NCBI GenBank assembly: GCA_039808645.1
Contig: JBDHTL010000037.1
Span: 1-26,739, forward strand
Reading direction: 5' to 3'
Source of the DNA: JAJXWB01 sp039808645
GTDB lineage: Bacteria > Pseudomonadota > Alphaproteobacteria > Rhizobiales > Beijerinckiaceae
DNA: 26,739 bases
This document shows, piece after piece, positions 1 to 8,031 of this stretch. The translations under genes were made by a program, and so were the position numbers. The notes beneath the pieces are model-generated. The model ran no database searches. It was given only the letters and a program-made list of their open reading frames with translations, and was not told the origin of the DNA. Positions within the stretch are counted from its first letter, which is position 1. Each line of letters starts with the position of its first letter.

Positions 1-467
1 ATGGCGAGCGCCATGATGTCGTCGATCTCCTGCGGGCTCGCCCAGCCGAAGGCGGTGATGTGCTCTTCCGACACCATGGGATCGTTGAGCGCGTCGTTCT
101 TGTAGTAGAATTCGATGATCGAGCGCGGCAGTTGCGTCCCTTCCTCGATCCCCAGGCGCTGCGACAGCGAGCCGGCCGCCACGTTGCGCACGACGACCTC
201 GAGCGGAACGATCTCGACCTCGCGAATCAGCTGTTCGCGCATGTTCAGGCGGCGAATGAAATGTGTCGGCACCCCGATGTTGTTGAGGTGCTGGAAGATG
301 AATTCCGAGATGCGGTTGTTCAGGACGCCCTTGCCGTCGATGACCTCGTGCTTCTTGGCGTTGAACGCGGTCGCGTCGTCCTTGAAGTGCTGGACGAGCG
401 TGCCGGGCTCCGGGCCTTCGTAAAGAACCTTGGCCTTGCCTTCGTAGATGCGACGACGGCGGTTCAT
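1..467 (-). CDS. purC: Phosphoribosylaminoimidazole-succinocarboxamide synthase (SAICAR synthase), 5' part
   Basis: Reading the minus strand from the ATG at 467 gives 155 codons that run off the window at base 1. The protein begins MNRRRRIYEGKAKVLYEGPE and continues with the substrate and nucleotide-binding segments of the PurC family (for example VVVRNVAAGSL and IIEFYYKNDALNDPM). The family condenses CAIR with aspartate using ATP to make SAICAR in cytosolic purine biosynthesis. About 155 of the usual roughly 250 residues are present, so the C-terminal third is missing only because the window ends. The start matches the usual N-terminus of alphaproteobacterial PurC, although no strong ribosome binding site is visible. 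The gene is divergent from the DUF1476 gene. The plus-strand open frames over this stretch are antisense shadows. Confidence 0.93.
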   Translation of the reverse strand, partial: MNRRRRIYEGKAKVLYEGPEPGTLVQHFKDDATAFNAKKHEVIDGKGVLNNRISEFIFQHLNNIGVPTHFIRRLNMREQLIREVEIVPLEVVVRNVAAGSLSQRLGIEEGTQLPRSIIEFYYKNDALNDPMVSEEHITAFGWASPQEIDDIMALA

Positions 468-708
468 GACGTGCAACCGTGGTTCGAGAATCCTCGCGCG
501 CGACCCGCTACAGGCTCGCGCGCAATTCGTGAGGTCCTATCGCTTTCCCGACCGCGATACAACCCGACCCGGCCCGATATCCCGCGTAAGCCTTTTTCCT
601 GATGCGGACGAGGTCGCAGGCGCTAGGCGCCCGGGCGACGGATCGCTATATCAGGCCGTATCCGCCCAGCCCTCCGGCGAGGCGCGCCATGAATCTCGAG
701 GCCCAGCG
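468..708. promoter_or_regulatory. Divergent intergenic region between purC and the DUF1476 gene
   Basis: These 241 bases hold no supported gene. They must carry the promoters of two divergent genes. The best plus-strand -10-like box is TATATC at 647-652, about 57 bases before the DUF1476 start, but the hexamer 17 bases further upstream (TAGGCG) is a poor -35. No inverted repeat long enough to suggest an operator, and no purine riboswitch-like element, was seen. Confidence 0.25.
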
Positions 709-1026
709 ATGACGACCTTCGACAAGCGCGAAGACAGTTTTGAGAAGAAGTTCGCGCATGACGAGGAATTGCGGTTTCGCGCCACCGCTCGCCGCAACAA
801 GCGTCTCGCGGCCTGGGCGGCCGAAAAGCTCGGCCGGACCGATCCGGACGCCTATTTCAAGGAAGTGATGGCCGCCGATCTCGAGGAGGCCGGCGACGAC
901 GACGTGATCCGCAAGATCGTTGCCGATTTCGCCAAGGGCGGCGTCGAGCAATCCGATCACCAGATCCGCCGAACGATGGACGAGCTGATGGCGGCCGCGG
1001 TCGCCGAGATCAAGGCCGGCAAATAA
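709..1026 (+). CDS. DUF1476 family protein, F1F0-ATPase zeta (inhibitor) subunit
   Basis: A 105-residue soluble, charged protein starting MTTFDKREDSFEKKFAHDEE, which is the conserved opening of the alphaproteobacterial DUF1476 family. Members studied in Paracoccus act as the zeta subunit, which binds F1 and blocks ATP hydrolysis through an N-terminal inhibitory segment; function here is inferred from the family. Other visible family features are the KLGRTDPDAYFKEVMAADLE segment and a C-terminal helical part ending in AEIKAGK. The ATG at 709 is chosen because homology begins there; an in-frame extension reaches back to 448 but lacks family sequence and would run into purC. No ATP synthase genes are in the window. 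The next gene downstream, xerC, begins 51 bases later. Confidence 0.9.
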   Translation: MTTFDKREDSFEKKFAHDEELRFRATARRNKRLAAWAAEKLGRTDPDAYFKEVMAADLEEAGDDDVIRKIVADFAKGGVEQSDHQIRRTMDELMAAAVAEIKAGK

Positions 1027-1077
1027 CGTTTCGTTAACAGCTTCGCCGGATCGTCGCGTGAAACCGCCGACGAGACG

Positions 1078-2064
1078 ATGACTGCGGCCAAAGCCACGCT
1101 TCTTCCCAACCGGTTTCGCGCAGCCGACGCAAGGCTGCGCGGCCTTGCGGACGCCTGGCTCTCGCATTTGTCCGGCGAACGGAGAATGGCCGGGCTCACG
1201 CTCGACGCCTATGCTCGGGACCTTCGCCAGTTTCTCGATTTTTTGTCCGACCGGAACGGCGCCGCGGTCACGCTCCCCGATCTTGCCGACCTAGCCCAGA
1301 CGGACGCGCGCGCGTTTCTCGCGACGCGCCGGGACGCCGGCGCAGGCAGCCGGTCGCTGGTGCGCGGGTTGGCGGGAATTCGTTCCTTCCTGAGGTTTCT
1401 GGACCGGGAGGGCCACGCGAAAATTGCGGCCTTTGACTCCGTCCGGACGCCGAAGACCGCGCGCAGACTGCCGAAAGCGCTGACAGTCGGCGAGGCCTGC
1501 GACCTCTCGGATGCGCGTTCGCGCGTCGGCGAGGCGCGTTCGCCCTGGATTCTCGCGCGCGACGCCGCGGTCCTGTCGCTGCTCTACGGCTGCGGCCTGC
1601 GCATTTCCGAAGCGCTGAGCCTGGCCCGGGCAGACGCCCCGATCGGCCGGCGCGACACCGTCACGGTGCGCGGTAAGGGCAGGAAGACGCGCAGCGCCCC
1701 GGCGATCGAGCCGGTGCGCAGGGCGGTCGAGAGCTACCTGGACCTCTGCCCCTATCAGCTCGCGCCGGATGGACCGTTGTTCGTCGGAGCGCGGGGCGGA
1801 CCGCTTTCGCCGCGCGTCATCCAGCTGGCGGTGGAGCGGATGCGCGGAGCTCTTGGGCTGCCGGAAACGGCGACGCCGCATGCGCTGCGTCATTCGTTTG
1901 CGACCCATCTTCTCGGGCGGGGCGGTGATCTCCGCTCGATTCAGGAACTGCTCGGGCACGCCTCCCTGTCGACGACGCAGGTCTATACGGCCATCGACAC
2001 CCACCGGCTTCTTTCCGCCTATCGGTCGGCCCATCCGCGGGCGCGGTCCGCGCCAAAAGGATAG
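1078..2064 (+). CDS. xerC: Tyrosine recombinase XerC
   Basis: A 328-residue tyrosine recombinase. The N-terminal SAM-like core-binding domain covers about residues 20-115, and the catalytic domain about 130-315. All six catalytic positions are visible: Arg175 in GCGLRISEAL, Lys200 in VRGKGRKTR, His268 and Arg271 in HALRHSFATHLL, His294 in LLGHASLSTT and the nucleophile Tyr303 in QVYT. XerC with XerD resolves chromosome dimers at dif during division. Length and domain order fit chromosomal XerC rather than a phage or integron integrase, and no element ends or attachment sites lie nearby. XerD is a close paralogue, so the C versus D call rests on general resemblance. The last 46 bases overlap the 3' end of the convergent thpR. 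Confidence 0.88.
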   Translation: MTAAKATLLPNRFRAADARLRGLADAWLSHLSGERRMAGLTLDAYARDLRQFLDFLSDRNGAAVTLPDLADLAQTDARAFLATRRDAGAGSRSLVRGLAGIRSFLRFLDREGHAKIAAFDSVRTPKTARRLPKALTVGEACDLSDARSRVGEARSPWILARDAAVLSLLYGCGLRISEALSLARADAPIGRRDTVTVRGKGRKTRSAPAIEPVRRAVESYLDLCPYQLAPDGPLFVGARGGPLSPRVIQLAVERMRGALGLPETATPHALRHSFATHLLGRGGDLRSIQELLGHASLSTTQVYTAIDTHRLLSAYRSAHPRARSAPKG

Positions 2065-2582
2065 ACGGCCTCGATCCTGTAGGGACCGCCACCGGTCGAT
2101 TCCCGCGACGAATACAAAACGAACCGCTCCGCCCGGAATGTCAGCGGCCGCATATCGCCGCGCGTCTCGATGTAGCCGCCGACGGCGGAGGCATTGACGC
2201 CGCGCAGCCGCGCCAGCGTCACATGCGGCGTGAATTTTCGCGTGTCGGCGGGCGCGCCGAGGCGGCGCAGCAGGCGTTCGTGCGCGACCTGCACCGCCAT
2301 CAATGGCGCATTGTCGGACGCCCGGGCGATCAGGGCGCGCGGCTTGTCGGCGCCGAAGACGGCAAGCCGCTGCAGCGTGACGTCGAAGGCCGCCGCATTG
2401 ACGGAATCGAGGCCTGCGGCGATGTCGTTTGCCAGTTCCCGATCGATGTCGCCGATGAACCGCAGCGTCAGGTGGTAATCGCCGGGTTCGATCCAGCGCG
2501 CGCCGGGGAGACCGCCGCGCAGCAATCCCAGTTCCGTCGTGATCTCGGCCGGAATTTCCAGCCCGGTGAAAAGGCGCGGCAT
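2019..2582 (-). CDS. thpR: RNA 2',3'-cyclic phosphodiesterase (2H family, ThpR/LigT)
   Basis: A 187-residue 2H phosphoesterase. The two HxTx motifs that define the fold are present: His37-Leu-Thr-Leu (DYHLTLRFIG) and His120-Val-Thr-Leu (TPHVTLARLRG). The start MPRLFTGLEIP matches the family's typical LFxGLxIP opening. ThpR enzymes open RNA 2',3'-cyclic phosphates to 2'-phosphomonoesters, and some can ligate tRNA halves in vitro; the physiological role is unsettled. The gene lies 16 bases downstream of the TesA-like hydrolase on the same strand, so the two are probably co-transcribed. Its stop lies inside the 3' end of xerC, giving a 46-base convergent overlap. Catalytic residues look intact. 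Confidence 0.9.
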   Translation of the reverse strand: MPRLFTGLEIPAEITTELGLLRGGLPGARWIEPGDYHLTLRFIGDIDRELANDIAAGLDSVNAAAFDVTLQRLAVFGADKPRALIARASDNAPLMAVQVAHERLLRRLGAPADTRKFTPHVTLARLRGVNASAVGGYIETRGDMRPLTFRAERFVLYSSRESTGGGPYRIEAVYPFGADRARGWADR

Positions 2583-2598
2583 CCCGTCTCTCCGTCGC

Positions 2599-3279
2599 CT
2601 AATTGTTCGCTTTCACGCGCGCCCCGAACGTCTCGACCAGAACCTTCTCGAGAAAGGGCGCGAAGCCCGCGACGATCTTTTCGACCCCGGCCGCGCTGGG
2701 ATGCAGGCCGTCGGCCAGCGTCAGCGTTCGATCGCCCGACACGCCGTCGAGAAAGAACGGATAGAGCGGCGCGCCGTACCGGCTGGCGATATCTGGATAG
2801 ATCGCCTCGAATCGCGCCCGATAGGCCTCGCCCCAGTTGGCGATCGACTTCATGCCGGCCACCACGACCGCGATCTTGCGCGCCTGGAGGCGCTCAACAA
2901 TCTGCGCCAGCGCCCTGGCCGTTTCATCGGGCGGCGCGCCGCGCAGCATGTCGTTGGCGCCGAGTTCGACGATGACGAGGTCGGTCCCCTCCGGCACGGA
3001 CCAGTCGAGCCGCGCGAGGCCCCCGGAGCTCGTGTCGCCCGATACGCCGGCGTTGGCGATCTCAACCGTGAAACCGTCCGCGCGCAGGCGTCTTTCGAGA
3101 ACCATCGGGAAGGCCGCGGTCGCCGGCAATTCATATCCGGCCGACAGGCTGTCGCCAAAAGCGACGATCCGGATCGGCGCGCCGGCGGCGCCGGCCGCCG
3201 CGCTCATCAGCGCCAGGCAGACAAATTGAAGTAGCAGCCCCGCGACCTTATGTCTGGCTTTCCCGCCAGCCTGCGCCAT
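2599..3279 (-). CDS. tesA: SGNH-family arylesterase / lysophospholipase (TesA-like)
   Basis: A secreted GDSL/SGNH hydrolase of 226 residues from the ATG at 3279. Numbered from a possible upstream ATG at 3321 (240 residues), the blocks are FGDSLSAGY with Ser58, the Gly95 block (NAGVSGDTS), GANDML with Asn123, and DGLHPS with Asp204 and His207. A signal peptide is evident: a basic stretch (KARHK), a hydrophobic core (VAGLLLQFVCLALM) and an Ala-rich cleavage region. TesA enzymes are periplasmic esterases, thioesterases and lysophospholipases with broad substrate range. The start at 3279 gives a normal-length signal peptide and avoids overlapping the divergent ABC gene that begins at 3309. Neither start has a well-spaced ribosome binding site, so the start is uncertain. 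Divergence from a ybbA-ybbP pair matches the E. coli arrangement. Confidence 0.86.
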   Translation of the reverse strand: MAQAGGKARHKVAGLLLQFVCLALMSAAAGAAGAPIRIVAFGDSLSAGYELPATAAFPMVLERRLRADGFTVEIANAGVSGDTSSGGLARLDWSVPEGTDLVIVELGANDMLRGAPPDETARALAQIVERLQARKIAVVVAGMKSIANWGEAYRARFEAIYPDIASRYGAPLYPFFLDGVSGDRTLTLADGLHPSAAGVEKIVAGFAPFLEKVLVETFGARVKANN

Positions 3280-3308
3280 CCCTCGAAGCGACCGACCCGA
3301 CCAGACAA

Positions 3309-4043
3309 ATGCCAAACCCATCCCTCCCGGCGCGCGCCGACGAACATTCGGCGATCGTCCTTAAATCGCTGCGCCTCAGCCTCGGATCAGGCCCGACGCG
3401 GGTCGAAGTCCTCAAAGGCATATCGCTCAACTTCCGGCGTGGAAAGGCGACCGCGATCGTCGGACCTTCCGGCTGCGGGAAATCGACCTTGCTGATGACG
3501 CTCGCGGGTCTCGAACGGCCCGATTCCGGCTCGGTCGAGATCGAAGGCCGGGCGATCACCGCGATGGGCGAGGACGAACTCGCCGAATTTCGCGGCCAGA
3601 CGATCGGCATCGTCTTCCAGTCCTTTCACCTGATGCCGACCATGACGGCGCTCGAGAATGTCGCGGTTCCGCTCGAGCTAGCGGGCGTGGGCGACGCTTT
3701 CGCGCGGGCGAAGGCGGAACTCGTCGCGGTCGGGCTCGGCGAGCGCGCTGCGCATTATCCCTCGCAATTGTCGGGCGGCGAGCAGCAGCGCGTGGCGCTG
3801 GCCCGTGCGCTCGTCGGCGATCCGGCCATTCTGCTCGCCGACGAGCCGACAGGAAACCTCGACGAGCGCACAGGCGCGAGCATCATCGATCTCCTGCTCG
3901 ACCAATGCGCCGCGCGCCGCGCTACGCTGGTGATGGTCACGCACGATCTGTCGCTCGCTGCGCGTTGTGACGACGTAGTGCGCCTGCACGCGGGGCAGGT
4001 CGAGAGTTCGGGCGTCGTTCAGGCAAGCGCCGCCGCGTCATGA
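3309..4043 (+). CDS. ybbA: ABC transporter ATP-binding protein (YbbA/LolD-like)
   Basis: A 244-residue ABC ATPase with all motifs intact: Walker A GPSGCGKST (52-60), Q-loop Gln104 in IVFQSFHLMP, signature LSGGEQQRVALARA (154-167), Walker B ILLADEPT (174-181) and H-loop His212 in MVTHDLS. The sequence resembles the MacB/LolD/YbbA branch, whose members drive mechanotransmission rather than classical solute import. Its stop overlaps the start of the FtsX-type permease in an ATGA arrangement, so the two are translationally coupled and form one complex at the inner membrane. Together with the divergent tesA this is the conserved tesA-ybbA-ybbP block. The substrate is unknown; lipid or envelope maintenance is inferred only from the neighbour and the family. 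Confidence 0.9.
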   Translation: MPNPSLPARADEHSAIVLKSLRLSLGSGPTRVEVLKGISLNFRRGKATAIVGPSGCGKSTLLMTLAGLERPDSGSVEIEGRAITAMGEDELAEFRGQTIGIVFQSFHLMPTMTALENVAVPLELAGVGDAFARAKAELVAVGLGERAAHYPSQLSGGEQQRVALARALVGDPAILLADEPTGNLDERTGASIIDLLLDQCAARRATLVMVTHDLSLAARCDDVVRLHAGQVESSGVVQASAAAS

Positions 4044-6580
4044 GGCTTCTCGCGACCATCCTGTCCTTCGCCAGCCGCGACCTTCGTGGCGGGCTGAAAG
4101 GATTTCGCATCTTCCTCATATGTGTCGCCATCGGCGTCGCGGCGGTGACGAGCGTCGCGGCGATCTCGCAATCGCTGCTGGCGTCGTTCGGCGCACAGGG
4201 TCGCGCGATGCTCGGCGGCGACCTCACGCTGGCGCGCTCGCTGCGCGTACTCACGCCGCAGGAGCGCGTCGATCTCGCCGCGCTGGGGCGCCTGTCGGAA
4301 ATCGGCATCCTGCGCGCCATGGCGCGCACGCCGGACGATCGGGCGGTGATGGTCGACGCCAAAGTGGTGGACAAGGCCTATCCCCTCGTCGGCGAGGTGG
4401 CGCTGGAGCCCGTCCAGCCGCTCGATCTGGCGCTCGCCGCGCATGAAGGCGTTTTCGGCGCGGTCGCCGACGCCGCTTTCGTCGACCGCGCCGGCATTCG
4501 GATCGGCGACAGTTTCGATCTCGGCGGCGCGCGTTTCGTCCTGCGCGGCGAGATTCGCTCCGAGCCCGATCGCATCTCCACGGGCATCGGCTTCGGCTCG
4601 CGCGTCATGATCTCGCGCGCCGGCTTCGAGGCCAGCGGCCTCGGTTCGACCGCCTCGCTTACCCGCTGGGTGGCCCGGCTGGCGCTCGCCGAGCCGGGCG
4701 TGGACGACGCGCGCGTCAAGGCGATCGCCGACAATATTCTCAAGCGGTTTCCGACGGCCGGCTGGGATGCGAGGACGCGCGCGAACGTCTCGCCTCAGCT
4801 CACACGCAATATCGAGCGTTTCACCCAGTTCATGGCGCTGATCGGCGTCGTTTCGCTGATCGTCGGCGGCGTCGGCATATCGATCGCTGTCGGCGCCTTC
4901 GTCGACCGAAAGCGCGAATCGATCGCGATCCTCAAGGCCGTCGGCGCCTCGGGCGGGGTCGCCTTCACGCTCGTGCTCGTGGAGATGATGCTCATTGCCC
5001 TGGCCGGCGCGGTTGTCGGCGCAGCGGTCGGCGCGGCCTCGCCCTTCGTCGCCGCATATTTCGCGGGGTCGGCCATCGACCTGCCGTTCGAGCCGATCTT
5101 CTCCGGGCGCGCCGTTCTGGCGGGCGTGGCGATCGGCCTTCTCTCTGCGCTGACCTTCGTCGTCGCGCCCGCCGGTCGGGCGCACGACACGCCGGTCGCC
5201 GTTCTGTTCCGCTCGGCAGCCACGATGGAGAGCGGGCGTTTGCGGGCGCGCTACGTCGTCGGCGCGCTCGCGGCCTTCGCAACGATGATCGGCCTCGTCT
5301 ACGCCCTTTCCAGCGAGAAGGAGATCGCACTGCTGGCGATCGCGGGCGTCGCCGCCTCCGCCGCCGTTCTGCGGCTTGTCGGCTGGGCCGTCGCTCATGC
5401 GGCGGCGCTCGGCGCGAATGCGCGCAATCTCGTGGCGCGCCTGGCGCTGGGCAACATCAGGCGCCCCGGCGCGGTCACGCGGCCTGTCGTTACGTCGCTC
5501 GGGCTGGGGTTGACGCTGCTCGTCGTCATCGTCGGCGTCGACGGGAACGTGCGCCGCCAGCTCGCCTCCGGCGATCCCGGCCGCACGCCCGATTATTTCT
5601 TTGTCGACGTGCAGAGCGCCCAGGCGAACGCTTTCCGCGAGATGCTGGCTTCGCGTTATCCCGATGCGACGATGGAACAGGTGCCGATGCTGCGCGGCCG
5701 TATCGTACGCGTCGGCGCGCGTCGCGCGGAAGACGTGAAGGCCGATCAGAATGCCGCCTGGGTGCTCGACGGCGACCGCGGCGTCACATTCGCGGCGACC
5801 CCGCCGCCAGGCTCGAGAGTAACCGCCGGGCAATGGTGGCCGGCCGACTACAAGGGTCCGCCGCTGGTTTCGTTCGACGGCGATATCGCGCGCGGCCTCG
5901 GACTCGCGATCGGCGACGAAATCGCGGTCAATGTGATGGGCCGCGAGATTGTGGCCAGGATCGTCAATCTGCGCGAGGTCGACTGGCGAAGCTTCGGGAT
6001 CAATTTCGTACTCGTCTTCACGCCCGCCACGTTTGCCGGCGCGCCGCACACCGAGTTGATTTCCCTGACCACGCCGCCCGGAAGTCCGAGCCGTTCGGGG
6101 GCGCTCGTCAGCGACATTTCGAAAGCCTATCCGACCGTCGTCACGCTGGCCGTGCGCGAGGCGCTTCAGCAGGCGCTGTCGCTGACGGAAAAGATCTCGA
6201 CCGCCATTCGCGCGGCCTCATCGGTCACCCTGGTCACGGCGCTGCTGACGCTCGGGGGCGCATTGGCGGCCGGACAGCGAGCCCGGCTCTACGACGCCGT
6301 GGTGCTGCGCATGCTGGGCGCGACGCGGCGCCGGTTGATCCTCGCCTATCTGCTCGAATTCCTCCTGCTCGGCGCGGCGACTTCGATCTTCGCTCTGGCG
6401 GCAGGCTCGGTGGCCGCGCAACTTATCGTTACACGCTTGATGAAACTCGATTTTCAGTTCGACTGGCCGGGGCTTGCGGCCGTCGTCGCCATAGGTTGCG
6501 TCACCACGGTCGCTCTCGGATTGGCGGCCACCTGGCGGACGCTGGGGGCAAAACCCGCCCGCGTTCTCCGGGAATTGTGA
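4040..6580 (+). CDS. ybbP: FtsX-family ABC transporter permease (YbbP-like)
   Basis: An 846-residue inner-membrane permease. The first membrane segment lies around residues 22-44. A large periplasmic domain follows, then a first FtsX domain around 260-380 (from FTQFMALIGVVSLIVGG). Middle membrane segments lie around 400-470, a second periplasmic domain follows, and a C-terminal FtsX domain covers about 725-840, ending AKPARVLREL. Two FtsX modules and this length fit YbbP rather than the shorter LolC/E or MacB. The ATGA overlap with the ATPase gene indicates an operon. Members are thought to extrude or move hydrophobic substrates, but the substrate is not established. A 676-codon antisense open frame over this gene is a high-GC shadow. 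Confidence 0.9.
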   Translation: MRLLATILSFASRDLRGGLKGFRIFLICVAIGVAAVTSVAAISQSLLASFGAQGRAMLGGDLTLARSLRVLTPQERVDLAALGRLSEIGILRAMARTPDDRAVMVDAKVVDKAYPLVGEVALEPVQPLDLALAAHEGVFGAVADAAFVDRAGIRIGDSFDLGGARFVLRGEIRSEPDRISTGIGFGSRVMISRAGFEASGLGSTASLTRWVARLALAEPGVDDARVKAIADNILKRFPTAGWDARTRANVSPQLTRNIERFTQFMALIGVVSLIVGGVGISIAVGAFVDRKRESIAILKAVGASGGVAFTLVLVEMMLIALAGAVVGAAVGAASPFVAAYFAGSAIDLPFEPIFSGRAVLAGVAIGLLSALTFVVAPAGRAHDTPVAVLFRSAATMESGRLRARYVVGALAAFATMIGLVYALSSEKEIALLAIAGVAASAAVLRLVGWAVAHAAALGANARNLVARLALGNIRRPGAVTRPVVTSLGLGLTLLVVIVGVDGNVRRQLASGDPGRTPDYFFVDVQSAQANAFREMLASRYPDATMEQVPMLRGRIVRVGARRAEDVKADQNAAWVLDGDRGVTFAATPPPGSRVTAGQWWPADYKGPPLVSFDGDIARGLGLAIGDEIAVNVMGREIVARIVNLREVDWRSFGINFVLVFTPATFAGAPHTELISLTTPPGSPSRSGALVSDISKAYPTVVTLAVREALQQALSLTEKISTAIRAASSVTLVTALLTLGGALAAGQRARLYDAVVLRMLGATRRRLILAYLLEFLLLGAATSIFALAAGSVAAQLIVTRLMKLDFQFDWPGLAAVVAIGCVTTVALGLAATWRTLGAKPARVLREL

Positions 6581-6614
6581 AGGAAAGTTCATTTACGCCA
6601 ACGGCCCGGCCTCC

Positions 6615-6643
6615 TTGTCTTTATTGCAGACGCCGATCATATT
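6615..6643 (+). promoter_or_regulatory. Candidate sigma-70-type promoter for the Bax-inhibitor-1 gene
   Basis: TTGTCT (6615-6620) and CATATT (6638-6643) are separated by 17 bases, and each matches four of six consensus positions. The box lies in the 128-base gap after ybbP and about 65 bases before the start codon, in a locally AT-richer patch. It is a visual match only. Confidence 0.35.
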
Positions 6644-6708
6644 CCTTGGCGATGCGCGCCTCTGCGCGCTGAAATGCGCGGCCTTCACGCCGCGAAGGAG
6701 AGGGATAA

Positions 6709-7488
6709 ATGTCCGACTATGACCGCAACGCCCGTGTCCAATGGGGCACGAGCGTAGGCCAGGCCGGTGTTCAGCAGATCGATCAGGGCCTGCGCGCCTA
6801 TATGCTTGGCGTTTACAACTACATGACGCTGGGTCTGGCCGTGACCGGCCTGGTGGCTCTCGCCACGAACATGCTGGCGGTGTCGGCCGTTCCGACTGCC
6901 TACAAGTTCGGCGGCCAGTACCTGACCAATTTCGGCGCCGCCATGTACGGCAGCCCGCTGAAATGGGTGGTGATGCTCGCGCCTCTCGCGTTCATCTTCA
7001 TCTTCTCGTTCCGCGTCGACCGCATGTCGGCGGCCTCCGCGCGCAACATGTTCCTGGCCTTCGCGGCCGTGATGGGCCTGTCGCTGTCGACGGCGCTGCT
7101 GGTTTTCACCGGCGCGTCGGTGACCCGCGCCTTCTTCATCACCGCGGCGGCCTTCGGCGGGCTCAGCCTGTACGGCTACACGACGCGTCGTGACCTCTCG
7201 GCCTTCGGTTCGTTCCTGGTGATGGGCCTGATCGGTCTGGTGATCGCGAGCCTCGTGAACGTGTTCGTGCAGAGCTCGGCCTTCCAGTTCGGCCTCTCGA
7301 TCCTGTCGGTGCTGATCTTCGCGGGTCTCACTGCCTGGGACACGCAGGCGATCAAGGAGATGTACTACGCTTCGGACGACCACGAGACGGCGACGAAGAA
7401 GTCGGTCAACGGCGCGCTGATGCTGTATCTCGACTTCATCAACATCTTCCAGTCGATCCTGTCGCTGACCGGCAGCCGCAACGAGTGA
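6709..7488 (+). CDS. Bax inhibitor-1 / YccA family membrane protein
   Basis: A 259-residue protein with a short soluble N-terminus and about seven hydrophobic segments, beginning near residue 32 (MLGVYNYMTLGLAVTGLVAL) and ending near residue 252. Two acidic residues in the last membrane segments, Asp211 in LTAWDTQAIKEMYY and Asp242 in MLYLDFINIFQSILSL, correspond to the di-aspartyl pH sensor seen in Bacillus YetJ, a calcium-leak channel. The family is also linked to control of membrane proteases through E. coli YccA; the role here is inferred. A strong Shine-Dalgarno (AAGGAGAGGG) precedes the ATG. The gene appears monocistronic, with its own candidate promoter and a hairpin terminator 24 bases after its stop. 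Confidence 0.9.
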   Translation: MSDYDRNARVQWGTSVGQAGVQQIDQGLRAYMLGVYNYMTLGLAVTGLVALATNMLAVSAVPTAYKFGGQYLTNFGAAMYGSPLKWVVMLAPLAFIFIFSFRVDRMSAASARNMFLAFAAVMGLSLSTALLVFTGASVTRAFFITAAAFGGLSLYGYTTRRDLSAFGSFLVMGLIGLVIASLVNVFVQSSAFQFGLSILSVLIFAGLTAWDTQAIKEMYYASDDHETATKKSVNGALMLYLDFINIFQSILSLTGSRNE

Positions 7489-7511
7489 TCGGCTCCTAAA
7501 TCGCAATCGAG

Positions 7512-7538
7512 AACGCCCCGCCTCCGGCGGGGCGTTTT
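7512..7538 (+). terminator. Intrinsic terminator of the Bax-inhibitor-1 gene
   Basis: A perfect 11-bp stem (AACGCCCCGCC at 7512-7522 with its complement at 7526-7536), a 3-base TCC loop and a short T run at 7535-7538. The T run overlaps the stop codon of the convergent DUF2794 gene, so the two transcription units abut without spacer. Confidence 0.85.
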
Positions 7539-7951
7539 CATGTGACGACCAGCTTTATCTTCTTGTCGAGGACGGCCAGTACGCGATCGAGTTCGTGGCC
7601 GCGCTTGAGAATGAACCCGTCGGCCGAGACGACGGAATAGGCGCCCTGGCGACGCGACAGGGCCGGGTTCTTTTCGATCGTGTAGAGCGGCGTCTCCGAC
7701 GCGCGGCGGAACACGGCGAATACCGCCTTGATCGGGCTGAAGCCGATCGCATAATCGCGCCATTCGCCTTCGGCGACCCGGCGGCCATACAGGTTCAGGA
7801 TCATCTGAAGTTCGCGGCGGTCGAACGATACTTGCTTCGCGGCAAGCGGTTCAGGATGGCTGGACGTCGGCGCAGCCATCTGCCGCCGAAAGGCGACCGA
7901 CACCACGTCCGCGCCCTGCCGCTCTGGGTCGGCGATCTCCGAATCCGACAT
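7538..7951 (-). CDS. DUF2794 domain-containing protein
   Basis: A 137-residue soluble protein. Residues from about 41 (VSFDRRELQMILNLYG) to the end (VLDKKIKLV) show the compact DUF2794 pattern: RRVAEGEWRDYAIGF, then FAVFRRASETPLYTIEKNP, then a GAYSVVSADGFILKRG stretch. The first 40 residues are poorly conserved in appearance and probably disordered. The family occurs widely in alphaproteobacteria and has no assigned biochemical function that I know of. The ATG at 7951 has a GGAG seven bases upstream. The gene is convergent with the Bax-inhibitor-1 gene and divergent from the htpG side. No membrane segment or signal peptide is visible. Confidence 0.85.
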   Translation of the reverse strand: MSDSEIADPERQGADVVSVAFRRQMAAPTSSHPEPLAAKQVSFDRRELQMILNLYGRRVAEGEWRDYAIGFSPIKAVFAVFRRASETPLYTIEKNPALSRRQGAYSVVSADGFILKRGHELDRVLAVLDKKIKLVVT

Positions 7952-8031
7952 TTGCTGCTCCGCGGAGATATGTTCCTACGAATGTCGGGTAACGGCAAGC
8001 GTCGGAGCAAATGTCGAAATATCATTGTTTT

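Noticed and set aside
1078..2064. Tyrosine recombinase considered as the integrase of a genomic island.
   Set aside because: Length and motifs fit chromosomal XerC, and no tRNA, attachment repeats or cargo genes lie nearby.
4019..6049. A 676-codon minus-strand open frame opposite ybbP.
   Set aside because: Low-complexity, Arg/Asp/Gly-rich translation without family motifs, fully antisense to a clear FtsX permease. Long antisense frames are expected at this GC content.
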